Shown here in pieces: positions 1 through 9,477 of a stretch of 64,000 nt of DNA. Below the pieces are notes generated by a model, which saw only the letters and a list, made by a program, of their open reading frames with translations, was not told where the DNA came from and searched no databases. The DNA comes from CADEDH01 sp050330635 (GTDB lineage: Bacteria; Actinomycetota; Acidimicrobiia; Acidimicrobiales; SZUA-35): contig JBHJNQ010000050.1 of assembly GCA_050330635.1 (NCBI GenBank), positions 1-64,000 of the forward strand, read 5' to 3'. The position numbers and the translations under genes are program-made. Each line of letters opens with the position of its first letter. Within the stretch, counting starts at the first letter, position 1.

Positions 1-597
1 CCCCTGGCCGCCGCCTCGGCCCGCGCCGTCGTGGACGAGGCGACGGCCGAGAAGCCGGCCGGCGCCGCCGCGGAGGCCCAGGCCGTCACCCTGCCCGCCG
101 GCGCCGGGGAGACCGAGATCGTCGACACGGACGGCGTGATCGTGCTCGGCATCCTGTGCTCCCGCCACCACTTCAACAATCCCCGCGCTGCCTACTGCAT
201 GGTGTGCGGGATCTCGATGGTGCACGTCACCCACAACCTCGTGCCCGGGCCCCGCCCCACGCTCGGCTTCGTCGTGTTCGACGACGGGTCGACGTTCGGC
301 CTCGACCGGAGCTACGTGATCGGGCGGGAACCGGGCATGGTCGACGACCCCAACACGGCGCCGCTGACCATCCAGGACAACAACGAGACCCTCTCCCGAC
401 GCCACGCCGAGCTCCGGCTCACCGATTGGGAGGTCCACGTCGTCGATCTCGGCTCGACCAACGGCACCTTCGTGTGGGACGCGGCCTTCGAGCGGTGGAA
501 CCAGATCACCCCCCACCAGCCCATGGCCCTCAACCCGGGCGACACCGTGGCCCTGGGACGGCGGACCCTCGTCTACGAGTCGGTGACCAGGCTCTGA
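1..597 (+). CDS. FHA-domain protein (5' end outside window)
   Basis: The reading frame is open from the first base, so the start lies upstream; a GTG at 31 is the first start codon inside the window but is not necessarily used. The visible part has an Ala-rich segment, then a small Cys/His cluster ending in Y-C-x2-C that resembles a zinc knuckle, then a C-terminal forkhead-associated domain. The FHA hallmarks are YVIGRE, LSRRHAEL and LGSTNGTFV, the residues that shape the phosphothreonine-binding loops. FHA proteins read Ser/Thr-kinase signals, and the partner kinase is not in this window. No membrane segment is seen. The family call is safe; the specific role is unknown. Confidence 0.85.
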   Translation, partial: PLAAASARAVVDEATAEKPAGAAAEAQAVTLPAGAGETEIVDTDGVIVLGILCSRHHFNNPRAAYCMVCGISMVHVTHNLVPGPRPTLGFVVFDDGSTFGLDRSYVIGREPGMVDDPNTAPLTIQDNNETLSRRHAELRLTDWEVHVVDLGSTNGTFVWDAAFERWNQITPHQPMALNPGDTVALGRRTLVYESVTRL

Positions 598-743
598 CGC
601 GCTGATCCCGGCCCGGGGTGGGCCCCCGGACCCGCCGCCCCGACGGGTTGCCCATCGAGGTCTACCCGCACGACCCACCGGCGGCCTGGCACCGTCAAGG
701 CGTGGACCGGTGTGCACCGGTCACGGACTCGGTGGATGAGCGG

Positions 744-2693
744 ATGGAACGACACGACACCATGATGCGGCGGACGGCTCCGAGCGTGGTCAGGCGGGCC
801 GGGGCCGGCCCCGTCGTGACGGCCCTCGCCACCCTGATCGGGCTGATCGCGATCACCGCCCCCGTCGTCCCCACCGGGGCCGCCGGAGCCGCCGGGGGCG
901 AGATCAGCGCCAACGGCGAGGTCACCTGGGGTGTCTACGGCATGGACACGACCACCGAGAGCGACGCCATCCAGAGCCTGGTGTTCGCCATCGAGCAGAT
1001 CGGCAACCGGATCTATGTCGGAGGGAAGTTCCTCGAGGCTCGCCCGAACGCCTCGTCGCCGGGTGTGGCCCAACCCTACCTCGTCGCCTTCGACGCCGGC
1101 ACCGGAGCGCTCATCCCCGATTTCCGCCCCTCGCTCGAGGGCCCGGTGTACGCCCTCCAGGCCTCGCCCGACGGGTCCCGGCTCTTCGTCGGCGGCGAGT
1201 TCCGGTCGATCGACGGCGACAACGAGGCCCGCGGCCTGGCCGCCCTCGACCCGGCCACCGGTGCCGTCGACACCACGTGGCGGGCCAAGGTGACCAACGT
1301 CAGCGGCGCCCGGGGCATGGTCAAGAGCCTGACCATCAGCGGCGATCAGCTCTACCTGAGCGGCCGGTTCGATCGCGTCGGAGGCGGCAACCGTCCCCTT
1401 CACCTCACCGACAAGGTGGCACGAGTCGCCCTCGCCGACGGGACCGCCGACCCCGCCTTCGCCACCGTTGTGGCCGGGGGCGCGGTGTGGGGCGTGGCGG
1501 TGGCTCCCGACGGGTCCAAGGTCTACCTCGCCGGCTACCACGACACGGTGGACGGCAACCCCGCCGGCGCCGATTTCTCCGTGCTCGACGCCGCCAACGG
1601 CCGGCTCATCCCCGGCCTCAGCGACGTGGGTGGCAATTCTACGAACACCGACCGCCGCTACGGCCAGGACGTGGTGGCCGTGGGCGACCTCGTCTTCTGG
1701 GGCGGTAGTGAGCACATCGTGCGGGTGTTCAGGATCAGCGACGGGTCGCTGGTGCGGGAGCACTCGACCACCCGCGGTGGCGACTTCCAGGACCTCGAGG
1801 TCGTCGGCGACCGGGTCTATGCCAGCTGCCACTGCTACACCGAGCACCTCGCCGACTACAACTACTGGCCGAACCGTCCCACCATCCCCGCCGGTGTGGC
1901 CGTCACCCCTATCAAGTACGTGGCCGCCTACTCGGCCACCACGGGTGAGCATCTGCCCTCGTTCCTGCTCGACGCCAGCGCCGCCCGGGCCGGCGTGTGG
2001 GCCATCCACGGCGATACCGCCGGCTGCCTGTGGGTCGGGGGCGACCTGACCCGCATCACCACCGTGAGCGGGGGTGACCGGGCCGCCGGCGGTTTCGCCA
2101 AGTTCTGCCCCGGCGACGGCGGCGATGCCATCGCCCCCACCACCCCCACCGACCTGGTCCAGACGAGAGCGGAGGACCGCAAGGTGGTGCTGCGGTGGAC
2201 CGGCTCGACCGACAACGTCGCCGTCGCCCACTACGAGCTGACCCGTGACGGCGCACCCGTCGGCACCAGGGCCGGTGGGCCGAGCACCCTGTGGTTCACC
2301 GACACCGAGCTCGAACCCGGGACCGACTACGCCTACACCGTGGTCGCCGTCGACGCCGCCGGCAACCGGAGCGGGGCGGCCACGATCACGGCCGCCACCA
2401 CCGGCGGTCCCGTCGTTCCGGTCGCGCCCCCGGCCCCCACCGGTCTGCGCTCCACCCTGCAGACCAGGGAGCGGATCGTGTTGACCTGGGACGACACCGC
2501 CGGCGCCACCGGCTACGCGGTGGAACGCCTGGACGACACGGGGTTCGTGGAGATCGGCACGAAGAGCGGGCGGTGGTTCACCGACACCGGTCTCGCCCCG
2601 GCCACCACCCACCGCTACCGGGTGGTGGCGGTGACCGCGGAGGGGGTGCGGTCGGCGCCGTCGATCGACATCGACGTGGCGACCCTGCCGTGA
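744..2693 (+). CDS. Secreted delta-60/beta-propeller protein with two fibronectin type III domains
   Basis: The 649-residue product begins with a basic n-region and a hydrophobic stretch ending near GAAGAAGG, a Sec signal peptide. The first 450 residues hold repeated blades with motifs such as YVGGKF, FVGGEF, YLSGRF and LWVGGD, each followed by a Gly-Leu-Ala/Thr-Gly pattern, as in the delta-60 (DUF5122) propeller family. Two FN3 domains follow (about residues 465-550 and 560-649), each with the W-x-D/G and Y-x-V core. Family knowledge suggests an extracellular adhesion or carbohydrate-related protein; no catalytic domain is visible. Start choice is uncertain: ATGs at 744, 762 and 765 are all in frame, and no clear ribosome binding site decides between them. 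Confidence 0.75.
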   Translation: MERHDTMMRRTAPSVVRRAGAGPVVTALATLIGLIAITAPVVPTGAAGAAGGEISANGEVTWGVYGMDTTTESDAIQSLVFAIEQIGNRIYVGGKFLEARPNASSPGVAQPYLVAFDAGTGALIPDFRPSLEGPVYALQASPDGSRLFVGGEFRSIDGDNEARGLAALDPATGAVDTTWRAKVTNVSGARGMVKSLTISGDQLYLSGRFDRVGGGNRPLHLTDKVARVALADGTADPAFATVVAGGAVWGVAVAPDGSKVYLAGYHDTVDGNPAGADFSVLDAANGRLIPGLSDVGGNSTNTDRRYGQDVVAVGDLVFWGGSEHIVRVFRISDGSLVREHSTTRGGDFQDLEVVGDRVYASCHCYTEHLADYNYWPNRPTIPAGVAVTPIKYVAAYSATTGEHLPSFLLDASAARAGVWAIHGDTAGCLWVGGDLTRITTVSGGDRAAGGFAKFCPGDGGDAIAPTTPTDLVQTRAEDRKVVLRWTGSTDNVAVAHYELTRDGAPVGTRAGGPSTLWFTDTELEPGTDYAYTVVAVDAAGNRSGAATITAATTGGPVVPVAPPAPTGLRSTLQTRERIVLTWDDTAGATGYAVERLDDTGFVEIGTKSGRWFTDTGLAPATTHRYRVVAVTAEGVRSAPSIDIDVATLP

Positions 2694-2731
2694 GCTCGCG
2701 GCTCCGGGCCCCGGCCCGTGAGCCCATCACC

Positions 2732-2767
2732 GGCGTGGCTCGGCGGAGGCGGCTGCCGAGCCACGCC
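2732..2767. terminator. Bidirectional terminator-like hairpin
   Basis: A perfect 13-bp inverted repeat (arms 2732-2744 and 2755-2767, 10-nt loop) lies between two convergent genes. No T-run follows on either side, as is common in high-GC actinobacteria, so termination is inferred from position and stem strength. Confidence 0.6.
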
Positions 2768-2797
2768 ACCCGGCGCCCATCGGGACTGGCGCTGGTT

Positions 2798-3619
2798 TCA
2801 GCCGCCGTAGGAGTAGCCGAGACCGGCCCGGGCGTCGTTCTGGACGCCGTAGGGCGGGATCGGGTACCGCAGCCCGTTCCGGGACAGCGCCTCCAGCCCG
2901 GCCACGGCCTTTGGCAGGAACCGGGGTGGGGTGGCCATGAGCAGCTCGTCGTCTTGGACGCCGCCGTACCGGCGCTCGGCAAAGCAGGGGATCGACACGC
3001 TCGGCTCGTCGAGCTTGAGGGCCCGTCCCCACGAGTCGGCACAGGCCGACTCGCCGACGCAGCCCCACTCGAAGTTCTTGTAGCCCGACCACTGGAGGCC
3101 GTTGATGAGCAGGATCATCTGGGCCGGGGTGGCGTAGATCAGGCAGATGTCGGGTGGATCGAGCCGCCCGGTGACAAGGGGGGACACGGCCATGGCCTCG
3201 TAGGTCCCGAACGGGACGGTGTGCATGGCCTCCTGGTGGGCGTGGGAGTCCTCGAGCGTCTCGAACCACACGCCGGCCATGCGATCGCCCGACAGCCACT
3301 CGTCGTCGCGGGGATGGAGGCCGAGCACGGCCCCGCACTGCGCCCCCACCAGGTCGTCGTTGGTGATGCCGACCGTCCAATTGAGGCGGGACGCCATGCT
3401 CACGATCTGGTCGGTGGTGTGGACCGACTTGGGGCGGCGGATCTTGGGGATCGCCTCCATGGCATCCCGGGTCTCGAACATCTTCATGCCGATCGGGGTC
3501 GTCCTCAACCGGAGCAGCCGGTTCAGGTCGTCGACCAGGGCGGGCCAGTCGATGGGGGCCCCGTCGAGGTGGACGGGCTGGCCCGTCGTGGTTCCGGGAT
3601 CTGCGGTCGTATCGGCCAT
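2798..3619 (-). CDS. DUF169 family protein
   Basis: The 273-residue protein matches the DUF169 (COG2043) family by overall pattern: an N-terminal helical part with TPIGMK, a central ICLIYATPAQMILL segment, and a Cys-containing stretch (WGCVGESACADSW). The biochemical function of the family is not established. It is cytoplasmic, with no signal peptide or transmembrane helix. The ATG at 3619 is preceded by GGAGG at 3-4 nt spacing, which fixes the start although the frame stays open further upstream. It lies 28 nt downstream of the SDR gene on the same strand and is probably the last gene of the mfd-SDR transcript. Confidence 0.7.
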   Translation of the reverse strand: MADTTADPGTTTGQPVHLDGAPIDWPALVDDLNRLLRLRTTPIGMKMFETRDAMEAIPKIRRPKSVHTTDQIVSMASRLNWTVGITNDDLVGAQCGAVLGLHPRDDEWLSGDRMAGVWFETLEDSHAHQEAMHTVPFGTYEAMAVSPLVTGRLDPPDICLIYATPAQMILLINGLQWSGYKNFEWGCVGESACADSWGRALKLDEPSVSIPCFAERRYGGVQDDELLMATPPRFLPKAVAGLEALSRNGLRYPIPPYGVQNDARAGLGYSYGG

Positions 3620-3647
3620 GGGTCCTCCAGCCGGGAGACGGCGACGC

Positions 3648-4460
3648 TCAGCGCCGCTCGGATCGGTCGACCAGCACCTCGACCCGACGCCGGAGGCGGG
3701 TCGGGACCAGGTTGGCCAACCCCACCAGCGCCCGGTTGTGGGCACCGGGGATGACCGTAACCTTGCCCCCGGCGGCCCCCAGCAGTCCAGCTGCGGCCAC
3801 CGCCGCCGGCGACTGCCACGCCCACCCCGGGTAGGCGGTGGTGTCGTAGCCGGCCCGATCGTGGAACTCGGAGCGGGTCAGGCCGGGGCACAGGCACGTC
3901 ACCGTCACCCCCCGGTCGGCCAGTTCCGCCGCCAGGCTGGTGGAGAAGCTGGTCACGAAGGCCTTGGTCGCCCCGTAGGTGGCGGTCCGGGGTGTGGTCA
4001 GGAAGCCGGCGACCGACGACACGTTTACGATGGCGCCCCGCCCCCGGGCCGCCATGCCCCGTGCCGCCGCCAACGAGAGCTGGTGGAGGGCGGCCACGTT
4101 GACCGCCACCATCGCCGTCTCGGTCGCCGGATCGCCGTCGACGGCGGGCCCCATCCGGCCCACACCGGCGTTGTTGACGAGCAGGTCGACGGGTCGATCG
4201 TCGGCGGCCAGGCGTGCGGCCACCGTCGCCACCCCGGCCGGGGTGGCCAGGTCGGCCACGATCTCCTCGACCTCGACGGCGCGGCCTCCCGACCGGCCGA
4301 GGGTGCGGGCCAGCTCGTCGAGCCGGTCACCGCGGCGGGCCACGATGACCAGGTCGACACCGTCGGCCGCCAGGCGCTCGGCGAAGGCCCGTCCGATCCC
4401 GGCGCTGGCCCCGGTGACGAGCGCCCGCTGCCAAGGGGTCGACGGGGTGGGGTCGCTCAC
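3648..4460 (-). CDS. Short-chain dehydrogenase/reductase (SDR)
   Basis: This 270-residue classical SDR has the Rossmann motif TGASAGIG near the N terminus, the NNAG motif, the catalytic Ser in NVSSVAG and the Tyr/Lys pair in YGATK. The PG motif after the catalytic strand is CPGLTRSEF. An ARRGDRL segment after the second strand favours NADP(H). It is an NAD(P)H-dependent carbonyl/alcohol oxidoreductase, and the substrate cannot be read from sequence. Its GTG start overlaps the mfd stop as GTGA, so it is translationally coupled to mfd. Nothing in the sequence links its chemistry to transcription repair; the pairing looks like operon packing. Confidence 0.85.
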   Translation of the reverse strand: MSDPTPSTPWQRALVTGASAGIGRAFAERLAADGVDLVIVARRGDRLDELARTLGRSGGRAVEVEEIVADLATPAGVATVAARLAADDRPVDLLVNNAGVGRMGPAVDGDPATETAMVAVNVAALHQLSLAAARGMAARGRGAIVNVSSVAGFLTTPRTATYGATKAFVTSFSTSLAAELADRGVTVTCLCPGLTRSEFHDRAGYDTTAYPGWAWQSPAAVAAAGLLGAAGGKVTVIPGAHNRALVGLANLVPTRLRRRVEVLVDRSERR

Positions 4461-7400
4461 CGCCGCCGGCGCCCTTCGGAGACGACGGGCTCGCGGGGTC
4501 CGTCGTCGACCGGGAACATCGTCTCGAAGAAGGTGATCAGGTCGCCGGCCAGGTTGTTCTTCTTCATGATGCCCACCTGGAGCTGGCCGCCGGCGTCGCC
4601 GTAGTCGTTCGGTTTCCACGCGCCGTTGGGGAACAGCCGACCGAACCGGACCTCCTGGCTGACCTTGAGCTGCACCGGGCCCATCTTGGCCACGAGCTCC
4701 GGTCCCCCGAACCCGGGGCCCTTGATGACAACCAGTTCCCGGATGCCGAGCCGGGCGCAGTGGGCCCGCAGGGTCGCCACCTCGAGCAGGCGTTCGGCCG
4801 GCTCGGGCAGTGGACCGTAGCGGTCCTCCCACTCGGCCCGGATGTCGGCCACCTCGGCCTGGGAGCGGACGGCGGCCAGGCGGCGGTACGCCTCGAGCCG
4901 CAACGACTCGGCCGTCACGTAGTCGTCGGGGAGGTTGGCCGCCACCGGGAGGTCGAGCTTGATCTCCTCCGGCTCCTCGATCGTCTCCCCGTTGAGCTCG
5001 GCCACGGCCTCGATAACCATCTGGCAGTAGAGGTCGTAGCCGACGGAGGCGATGTGACCGGACTGACCGGTGCCGAGCAGGTTGCCCGCGCCCCGCAGCT
5101 CCAGGTCGCGCATGGCGATCTTGAACCCGGCCCCCAGCTCGGTGGCCTCCCCGATCGTCTTCAACCGCTCGTAGGCCTCCTCGGAGAGGGCGGCGTCGGG
5201 TCGGGTGAACAGGTAGGCGTAGGCCCGCTGGCCGGAGCGTCCGACCCTACCCCTCAACTGGTGGAGTTGGCCGAGGCCGAGCATCTCGGCCCGGTCGACG
5301 ACGAGGGTGTTCACCGTCGGCATGTCGATACCCGACTCGATGATGGTCGTGCACACGAGGACGTCGTAGCGGCCGTCCCAGAAGTCGAGAACCACCTCCT
5401 CCAGGGTCCCCTCGTCCATCTGGCCGTGAGCGACGGCGATCCGAGCCTCGGGGACCAGATTCTGGAGGTCGTTGGCCACCTTGTCGATGCTCTGGACCCG
5501 GTTGTGCACAAAGAAGACCTGGCCCTCCCGCAGCAGCTCCCGGCGGATGGCCTCGGCCGCCGCCCGCTCGTCGTAGTCGCCGACGTAGGTGAGGATCGGT
5601 TGGCGGTCGGCCGGCGGGGTGTTGAGCAGGGACAGGTCGCGGATGCCGGTCAACGACATCTCCAGGGTCCGGGGGATCGGCGTCGCCGACAGGGTCAGCA
5701 CGTCGACATCGGCCCTGAACTGCTTGATCGCCTCCTTGTGGCTGACCCCGAAACGCTGCTCCTCGTCGATGACGAGCAGACCGAGGCGGGCGAAGGTGAC
5801 GTCGTCCGACAGTAGGCGGTGGGTGCCGATCAGCACGTCGACCTCGCCCGCTGCGGTGTCGGCCACCACCTTGCGGGCCTGGGCCGCGGTCAAGAACCGG
5901 CTCAGCACCTCCACCCGCACCGGGTAGGGAGCGAACCGCTCGGAGAAGGTCTGGTTGTGCTGCTGGGCGAGCAGGGTGGTGGGCACGAGGATCGCCGCCT
6001 GGCGGCCGTCCTGCACCGCCTTGAACGCGGCCCGCAACGCGATCTCGGTCTTGCCGAACCCGACGTCGCCGACCACGAGGCGGTCCATGGGCACGGTCGA
6101 CTCCATGTCCGCCTTGACGTCGTCCACGGCCGAGGCCTGGTCCGGGGTCAGCTCGTACGGAAACGCCTGCTCCACCTCGGTCTGCCAGGGGGAGTCCGGA
6201 CCGAAGGCGTGGCCGACCGTCGCCCGCCGCTTCTGGTAGAGGACGACGAGCTCCTGGGCGATCTCGGCCACCGCCGAGCGGACCTTTGCCTTCGACTTGG
6301 CGAAGTCGGAACCGCCCAGCCGGTGCAGGGTCGGCTGATCGCCGGAGCTGAACCGGCGGATGAGGTCGATCTGATCCGACGGCAGGTAGAGCTTGTCGTC
6401 ACCCTTGTACTCGAGCATGAGGTAGTCGCGGTCGTGGCCTCCGATGGCCCGCTTGACCATGCCGGCGAAGCGGCCCACACCGTGTTGGTGATGGACGACG
6501 TAGTCGCCGGGGCTGAGATCATCGAAGAAACCCTCGCTGTGGCGCTTGCGGGCCCGGGCCCGGCGGTGGGCCCGGCGCCGGCCGGTGAGATCGGCCTCGC
6601 TCAGCACGGCCACCCCGACCTCGCTCAGGACGAAGCCCTGCTCGACGGAGGTGACCACGAGGTGGACGCCTCCGGTGACAACGTCGGGAACGGCCGAGCC
6701 GTGGTCGGTGACGGCGAGGCCCCAGTCGGTCAGGACCGAGTGGAGGCGGGCCGCCGAGCCGGCCCCGTCGGCCGCCACCACGACCCGGGTCCCGGCGGCC
6801 ACCAGCTGGGCCAGGCGGGCGGCCAGGCCCTCGCCCGGTGGCTCCCAGCCCGAGGCGTTCATCACCGCCACGTCCGGACCCTCGGGCACGGCGGTGATCG
6901 TCACCGAGGGGGCGTCGGCGGTGGCCAGCAGCCGGTCGAACGGGAGGTGGAGTCGGGGCAGGGTCCGACCGCGGTCGCCGGGCCCGCCGTCGTCGGTGCC
7001 CACCCCCCACGTGCGGGCCAGGCTGGCGGCCAGATCGGCCTCCTCGGCCAGGAGGTCGGTTCCCCGGTCGCGCATGCGTCGGGGCTCGACCAACACGATC
7101 ATGGCGTCGCCGTGGAGGAGATCGGGGAGGAGCCGCTCGCTGTCGGTCAGCCACGGCAACCACGACTCCATGCCGTCGAACAGCTCGCCGTCGGCCAGGC
7201 GCTGCCACTGTTCCCGACCCCACGGCTCGGTCGCTTCGAGCGCCGAGGCCCGCTGCCGAATGTCGTCGGTCAGGATCAGCTCCCGGCAGGGGAAGATCTC
7301 GATCTCGGCCACGTCGGTGGTGGAGCGTTGGTCGTTGACCGTGAACTCGCACAACCGGTCGACCTCGTCGCCCCACAGGTCGATCCGGACGGGCCCGTCG

Positions 7401-7957
7401 GCGGTGGAGGGGAACACGTCGACGATCGAGCCCCGCACCGCCAGCTCTCCCCGGTGCTCCACCTGGTGCTCCCGCCGGTAGCCGAAGGCGACGAGGTCGG
7501 CCACGAACCGGTCGGGATCGATCTGGTCGCCGGCGCCGACCACGAGAGGTTCCAGCTCGTCGACGTGGGGGCTGAGCCGCTGGATCAGGGCCCGGACCGA
7601 GGTCAGGACGACGGCCGGGCAGCGATCGGGGTCCTGGAGGTGCCAGATCGTCTGGAGGCGGCGGCCCATGGCCTCGATCGACGGGCTGACCCGCTCGAAG
7701 GGAAGGGTCTCCCAGGCGGGGAAGGTCAGGACCTCGTCGGGTCCCAGGTAGACGGCCACGTCGCGAGCGAGACGCTCGGCCTCGGTGGACGTGGGGAGGG
7801 CGACGACGAGGGGTCGCCGCTCGGTGGCCGTGGCCAGGCCGGCGATGGCGGCGGCCCGGGCCGCCTCGGGCACCGCCAGCACGTCGGCCGCCCGGCCCAC
7901 GACGCGGGTGATGGCCGGATCGTCGGCGACGAGGCGGGCGAGGTTGACGAAGCTCAT
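4457..7957 (-). CDS. mfd: Transcription-repair coupling factor Mfd
   Basis: Mfd is an ATP-dependent DNA translocase that removes RNA polymerase stalled at lesions and recruits UvrA. The 1166 residues match the usual 1130-1200. The order of parts is: the UvrB-homology N-terminal module (about 1-330), a linker, the RNA-polymerase-interacting domain starting at LSPGDYVVHHQHGVGRF (near residue 480), the RecG-like helicase with Walker A GDVGFGKTEIA and Walker B DEEQ, then the second RecA lobe with the QLRGRVGRS motif and the C-terminal regulatory domain. The ATG is preceded by a GGAGG Shine-Dalgarno. It lies 34 nt after pth and is overlapped by the SDR gene, so rplY-pth-mfd-SDR probably form one transcript. 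Confidence 0.98.
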   Translation of the reverse strand: MSFVNLARLVADDPAITRVVGRAADVLAVPEAARAAAIAGLATATERRPLVVALPTSTEAERLARDVAVYLGPDEVLTFPAWETLPFERVSPSIEAMGRRLQTIWHLQDPDRCPAVVLTSVRALIQRLSPHVDELEPLVVGAGDQIDPDRFVADLVAFGYRREHQVEHRGELAVRGSIVDVFPSTADGPVRIDLWGDEVDRLCEFTVNDQRSTTDVAEIEIFPCRELILTDDIRQRASALEATEPWGREQWQRLADGELFDGMESWLPWLTDSERLLPDLLHGDAMIVLVEPRRMRDRGTDLLAEEADLAASLARTWGVGTDDGGPGDRGRTLPRLHLPFDRLLATADAPSVTITAVPEGPDVAVMNASGWEPPGEGLAARLAQLVAAGTRVVVAADGAGSAARLHSVLTDWGLAVTDHGSAVPDVVTGGVHLVVTSVEQGFVLSEVGVAVLSEADLTGRRRAHRRARARKRHSEGFFDDLSPGDYVVHHQHGVGRFAGMVKRAIGGHDRDYLMLEYKGDDKLYLPSDQIDLIRRFSSGDQPTLHRLGGSDFAKSKAKVRSAVAEIAQELVVLYQKRRATVGHAFGPDSPWQTEVEQAFPYELTPDQASAVDDVKADMESTVPMDRLVVGDVGFGKTEIALRAAFKAVQDGRQAAILVPTTLLAQQHNQTFSERFAPYPVRVEVLSRFLTAAQARKVVADTAAGEVDVLIGTHRLLSDDVTFARLGLLVIDEEQRFGVSHKEAIKQFRADVDVLTLSATPIPRTLEMSLTGIRDLSLLNTPPADRQPILTYVGDYDERAAAEAIRRELLREGQVFFVHNRVQSIDKVANDLQNLVPEARIAVAHGQMDEGTLEEVVLDFWDGRYDVLVCTTIIESGIDMPTVNTLVVDRAEMLGLGQLHQLRGRVGRSGQRAYAYLFTRPDAALSEEAYERLKTIGEATELGAGFKIAMRDLELRGAGNLLGTGQSGHIASVGYDLYCQMVIEAVAELNGETIEEPEEIKLDLPVAANLPDDYVTAESLRLEAYRRLAAVRSQAEVADIRAEWEDRYGPLPEPAERLLEVATLRAHCARLGIRELVVIKGPGFGGPELVAKMGPVQLKVSQEVRFGRLFPNGAWKPNDYGDAGGQLQVGIMKKNNLAGDLITFFETMFPVDDGPREPVVSEGRRRR

Positions 7958-7991
7958 GACGGCCTCCGGTATGGGCCTGGTGACCCGACGA

Positions 7992-8618
7992 TCAGGGAGA
8001 GCGGCGATTCACGATCGCCATCGTCCGCTCGACCCCTTCGGCGACCAGTTGTTCGACGGCGTCCGCCGCCTGCTCCACCGCGGCGGCGAGCACCTCGCCC
8101 TCGGCCTTGCCGGGCCGGCGCAGGACCCAGTCGGAACCCGACTGGGAGATCGGCGGCTTGCCGACCCCGATGCGGAGACGGATGTACTCCGTGGTGCCGA
8201 GGTGGCTGGTGATCGACCGGAGGCCGTTGTGGCCGGCCAGACCACCGCCCGCCTTGAGGCGGAGCCGGCCCGATTCGAGGTCGAGCTCGTCGTGGATGAC
8301 GATGATGTGGTGGGCCTCCTGGATGCCGTAGCTGCGGACCAGCAGCCGGACGGCCTCGCCGGAGTTGTTCATGAACGTCTGGGGGAAGGCCAGGACCACC
8401 CGCTTGTCGCCGATGAGCACGCCGGCGGCCATCGAACGGGCCTTTGTCTTGCGGAGCTCGGTGCCGGCCCGGCGGGCCAACTCCTCGACCACCTCGGCCC
8501 CGAGGTTGTGGCGGGTCCCGGCGAACTGCTCGCCGGGATTGCCCAGCCCGACGACCAGGAAATCGGCCGGCAGACCCTTACGGTCCGGCTTCCCCAGACG
8601 GCGCGCGAACTGGGACAC
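7992..8618 (-). CDS. pth: Peptidyl-tRNA hydrolase
   Basis: Pth cleaves peptidyl-tRNA released prematurely from ribosomes, recycling tRNA. The 208-residue protein has the family signatures: GLGNPG, the catalytic His in TRHNLG, Asn in FMNNSG, the catalytic-triad Asp in HDELDL, and GHNGLRSI. It is slightly longer than typical enzymes (about 190) because of a basic N-terminal extension of some 20 residues. The GTG start sits 8 nt after the rplY stop; a shorter start just before FLVVGLGNPG is possible but has no better start codon. The order prs-rplY-pth-mfd is the standard actinobacterial arrangement. Confidence 0.96.
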   Translation of the reverse strand: MSQFARRLGKPDRKGLPADFLVVGLGNPGEQFAGTRHNLGAEVVEELARRAGTELRKTKARSMAAGVLIGDKRVVLAFPQTFMNNSGEAVRLLVRSYGIQEAHHIIVIHDELDLESGRLRLKAGGGLAGHNGLRSITSHLGTTEYIRLRIGVGKPPISQSGSDWVLRRPGKAEGEVLAAAVEQAADAVEQLVAEGVERTMAIVNRRSP

Positions 8619-8626
8619 TCCGAGGG

Positions 8627-9325
8627 CTACTCGTCCCCGCCGTCGGAGGCGTCGTCGCCGCTGTCGGCGTCGGAGGCCTCGGCGGCGGTCTCGTCGTCGC
8701 CCGCATCCTCGGCGTCGCCACCCGTCTCCTCGCCGCCCTCGCCGTCCTCGCCGACCATCTTGGCCGCCCGGGTGAGCGTCGGGGAGACGACGGAGATCTC
8801 TTCGGCGGCGATGGCGGTGACGCCCGGTGGCAGCCGGAGATCACCGATGGAGATGCGGTCATCGAGGGTCAGGCCGGTGATGTCGACCTCGATCTCGTCG
8901 GGGATGTTCATCGGCGACACCTCGACCTCGAGTTCGAAGAGCTGCTGCTCGACGACGCCGCCGGCGTCGGTCACGGTGGAATCGTCGCCGATGACCCGCA
9001 GCGGGACCCTCACCCTGATCCTCTGGTCGGCGTCGATGCGGAGGAAATCGGCGTGGGTGACGACCCGCTTGATCGGGTCGCGCTGCACCGAGCGGACGAT
9101 CACGGTCTCGGAGACGCCGGTGTCGAGCTCGAGCTGGAGAACGGTGTTCATGCCCGAGTCGACCTTGAGGGCGTCGCGCAGCGCGGTGTACTCGACGGTG
9201 ACGGTCACCGGGTCCTTGTTCAACCCGTACACCACGCCGGGCAGGAGGCCCTCGGCCCGGAGCCGACGCGACGGGCGGCTGCCCAGCTCCCGGCCGGTCG
9301 ATGCGGTTACAACGGTCTGACTCAT
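8627..9325 (-). CDS. rplY: Large ribosomal subunit protein bL25 (CTC/TL5 type)
   Basis: bL25 binds 5S rRNA. The 232-residue protein is the long CTC form: an N-terminal 5S-binding domain (about 1-95, with GxLPGVVYG and HADFLRID), a second beta domain (about 96-185), and a strongly acidic low-complexity tail rich in Glu, Asp, Gly and Ala. The ATG at 9325 fits the family N terminus; the frame stays open further upstream but without similarity. The gene is downstream of prs and 8 nt upstream of pth. A TATGCT hexamer at 9423-9428 could give it its own promoter. Confidence 0.94.
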   Translation of the reverse strand: MSQTVVTASTGRELGSRPSRRLRAEGLLPGVVYGLNKDPVTVTVEYTALRDALKVDSGMNTVLQLELDTGVSETVIVRSVQRDPIKRVVTHADFLRIDADQRIRVRVPLRVIGDDSTVTDAGGVVEQQLFELEVEVSPMNIPDEIEVDITGLTLDDRISIGDLRLPPGVTAIAAEEISVVSPTLTRAAKMVGEDGEGGEETGGDAEDAGDDETAAEASDADSGDDASDGGDE

Positions 9326-9451
9326 CGGGTCGATCCTTCGCGGAGGCCTCTCACAGGCGAGGGAGGCGTGTGTCCGAGGCGGTGGTGCAGGGCCCGGCCG
9401 GAAGGCCAAACGCCAGCTCGATAGCATAGCCGGGGGCCACCGGCGCCCCAC

Positions 9452-9471
9452 CCGTCCCGCCGGAGGGACGG
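9452..9471 (-). terminator. Terminator-like hairpin after prs
   Basis: A 7-bp GC-rich stem with a 6-nt loop lies 6 nt downstream of the prs stop codon on the minus strand. With no T-run it may only attenuate read-through into rplY. Confidence 0.45.
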
Positions 9472-9477
9472 CACCGG

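Noticed and set aside
573..2612. Open minus-strand frame of 679 codons opposite the FN3 protein gene
   Set aside because: It mirrors a real coding gene in high-GC DNA; the translation is Gly/Val/Pro-rich with no domain, and the opposite frame has clear FN3 and propeller motifs.
4760..8212. Long plus-strand frames opposite mfd and pth
   Set aside because: Both are shadows; the minus strand has complete, motif-rich proteins with ribosome binding sites.
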